Shown piece after piece: positions 62,904-64,000 of a DNA stretch of 64,000 bases. The stretch spans positions 26,327 to 90,326 of the forward strand of contig JAFLTO010000012.1 in the NCBI GenBank assembly GCA_022510425.1. The letters are read 5' to 3'. Source of the DNA: Muribaculaceae bacterium. Lineage in GTDB: Bacteria; Bacteroidota; Bacteroidia; Bacteroidales; Muribaculaceae. The translations under genes were made by a program, and so were the position numbers. Position 1 is the stretch's first letter. Each line of letters opens with the position of its first letter. Under the pieces are notes generated by a model. That model saw only the letters and a program-made list of their open reading frames with translations. It did not search any database and was not told the origin of the DNA.

Positions 62904-63248
62904 CATTGGCTGAAACATTGGGAGGCCGGGATTTGAAAGCCTGTAATCTGATTGACAGCCTGTAGACTGTCAACTATGCTTCGCATAACCTGAAATATGT
63001 TTTATACTCTCCTCTTCCTAATCCCCTATCCCTAATCCCTAATCTATCCCTAATCTACCCCCATCCCGAATCCCTAATCTTTCCCTAATCCTCCATCCCT
63101 AATCTATTCCTAATCTATCCCTAATCTTTCCCCGATCCCTCCAACCCGTTGCAGGTTCACCGAAGGTGAGAAAAGGTCTTATAGGCCCTTTTATCCTTTT
63201 ATATTCGACTATATTCATTTTTTAGATTATCTTTATTCCCTAATTTCA
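62904..63248. repeat. Tandem intergenic repeat, unit 1
   Basis: The unit starts CATTGGCTGAAACATTGGGA. Its parts are a conserved block with the hairpins GACAG...CTGTC and TATGC-TTC-GCATA, a long tract of CCCTAATCC motifs (about 63010-63140), and the block GGTTCACCGAAGGTGAG. A terminator-like hairpin AAAAGGTC...GGCCCTTTT comes last. The unit is 345 bp long because its CCCTAAT tract is longest. No reading frame is conserved across the units. Confidence 0.85.
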
Positions 63249-63502
63249 CATTGGCTGAAACATTGGGAGGGCAGGGATTTAAAAGCCTGTAATCTGTTTG
63301 ACAGCCTGTAGACTGTCAACTATGCTTCGCATAACCTGAAATATGTTTCATACTCTCCTATCCCTAATCCCCCATCCCTAATCTTCCAACTCTCCAACCC
63401 GTTCCAGGTTCACCGAAGGTGAGAAAAGGTCTTATAGGCCTTTTTATCATTTTATATTCGACTATATTCATTTTTTAGGATTATCTTTATTCCCTAATTT
63501 CA
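63249..63502. repeat. Tandem intergenic repeat, unit 2
   Basis: The same order of blocks as unit 1, 254 bp long, with a shorter CCCTAAT tract. Outside that tract it is nearly identical to units 1 and 3. Confidence 0.85.
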
Positions 63503-63690
63503 CATTGGCTGAAGCGATGGGAGGGCCGGGATTTGAAAGCCTGTAGTCTGTTTGACAGCCTGTAGACTGTCAACTATGCTTCGCATAACCTGGAATATGT
63601 TTTATACTCTTCTCTTCCTAATCCCCTATCCCTAATCCCTAATCTTTCCCTAATCTACCCCCATCCGTAATCCCTGACCCGTCCTGAAAT
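63503..63690. repeat. Tandem intergenic repeat, unit 3 (truncated)
   Basis: Begins CATTGGCTGAAGCGATGGGA and follows units 1 and 2 through the hairpins and the CCCTAAT tract. It then departs after ATCCCTGACCCG and lacks the last block. Confidence 0.8.
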
Positions 63691-63741
63691 TTGTTTACAG
63701 ATTTATATAGGATTTGAAAGTTCAGTTCTATAGATTGTAAT

Positions 63742-63860
63742 CAACTTATGCGGAGCGAAATGTTTGACGAGATATCTGTCAAGGCCGTCTGAAGCGAAGC
63801 GAAAGACGCTTGTCTTGGCCTTGACAGGAAGTGAGGCAAACATTAATTTTGTATAAGTTG
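63742..63860. repeat. 119-bp nested palindrome
   Basis: Three perfect inverted stems are nested. CAACTTAT (63742-63749) pairs with ATAAGTTG (63853-63860). AATGTTTG (63759-63766) pairs with CAAACATT (63837-63844). CTGTCAAGGCC (63776-63786) pairs with GGCCTTGACAG (63817-63827). The gaps on the two sides are nearly equal (9/8 and 9/9 nt), and the centre holds AAGCG...CGCTT. It could be an RNA structure or a MITE-like element. Confidence 0.8.
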
Positions 63861-63904
63861 GAACAATCAGGTAGGGTCTCATATTTCTACAAATTTACAT
63901 TGCT

Positions 63905-64000
63905 TTATTGAATCATTTCCAATATTTTATTCTTTTCATACTGTTGATTTTTAGATTTATAATAGTTTTTCCATTTATGAATCTGAATGCCGGTCTGTAA
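63905..64000 (-). CDS. Possible C-terminal end of a gene running off the window
   Basis: On the minus strand a frame enters at 64000 and stays open for 31 codons to a TAA at 63905-63907. The peptide is Lys/Gln rich and helical (IQIHKWKNYYKSKNQQYEKN). It looks like a protein tail but is too short to assign. It may instead be chance. Confidence 0.35.
   Translation of the reverse strand, partial: LQTGIQIHKWKNYYKSKNQQYEKNKILEMIQ

Noticed and set aside
63005..63140. A chromosome or plasmid telomere
   Set aside because: The CCCTAAT motifs are irregular and internal, and similar tracts lie between many genes. Nothing indicates a DNA end.
62904..63690. CRISPR array
   Set aside because: The units are 250-345 bp, unequal, and made of several blocks. 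There are no short regular repeats with unique spacers and no cas genes.

Overview
This window is a piece of a Bacteroidales chromosome. The evidence is a SusC/SusD/SusF-type outer-membrane operon, promoters of the Bacteroidetes type (-33 TTTG, -7 TAnnTTTG) with few Shine-Dalgarno sequences, an ECF sigma/anti-sigma pair, DUF1573, DUF2851 and PepSY-like proteins, and a run of large type V pilin-like lipoproteins. The N-terminal style of the truncated alpha-2-macroglobulin-like protein and the overall gene mix fit the family Muribaculaceae, but that rank is an inference.

Region 1 (1-6.7 kb): a truncated secreted protein, an ECF sigma factor with a putative anti-sigma partner and a Spy-like periplasmic protein, a DUF1573 lipoprotein, two rubrerythrins flanking recO, and a DUF2851 protein. 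Region 2 (6.7-10.4 kb): the complete dTDP-L-rhamnose pathway in the order rfbA-C-D-B. Region 3 (10.4-15.2 kb): a leftward cvpA-sufC-sufD-sufS operon without sufB, divergent from a GH25 lysozyme. Region 4 (15.2-24.5 kb): a GH95 fucosidase, tRNA-Arg(TCT), then a terminator-bounded SusC-SusD-SusF-like glycan uptake operon. Region 5 (25-38.4 kb): mostly housekeeping genes: DUF4956 and PepSY-like proteins, then a rightward series aroA, a small membrane protein, a MINPP-like phosphatase, tsaE, birA, a flippase-like membrane protein, an LRR protein, a polyprenyl synthase, rnhB and polA. Region 6 (37.6-49 kb): mostly leftward genes: an acyltransferase with obgE, a CBS-nucleotidyltransferase, a WYL regulator, a GT4 glycosyltransferase, NDH-2, MsrAB, a small membrane protein and a GH43 enzyme, plus one rightward EamA transporter.

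Region 7 (49-64 kb) is the accessory part and the most interesting. A single promoter at 49970-49999 precedes five consecutive large lipoproteins (50069-62744) ending at a strong terminator. The first four are two homologous pairs (A-B-A'-B'), and the fifth looks like a tip or adhesive subunit, so I read the locus as a type V (Mfa1/FimA-like) pilus operon enlarged by tandem duplication. Just upstream, an 857-bp segment bounded by 27-bp perfect inverted repeats encloses a GC-richer, stop-riddled stretch with strong, mutually exclusive hairpins. Downstream lie three tandem copies of a 250-345 bp repeat and a 119-bp nested palindrome.

Two features run across the whole window. Spacers repeatedly hold telomere-like CCCTAATCCC/GGGATTAGGG tracts, and these lie in opposite orientations on the two sides of the pilus operon. 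Several genes have a TAnnTTTG box only 4-7 nt before their ATG, which implies leaderless mRNAs.
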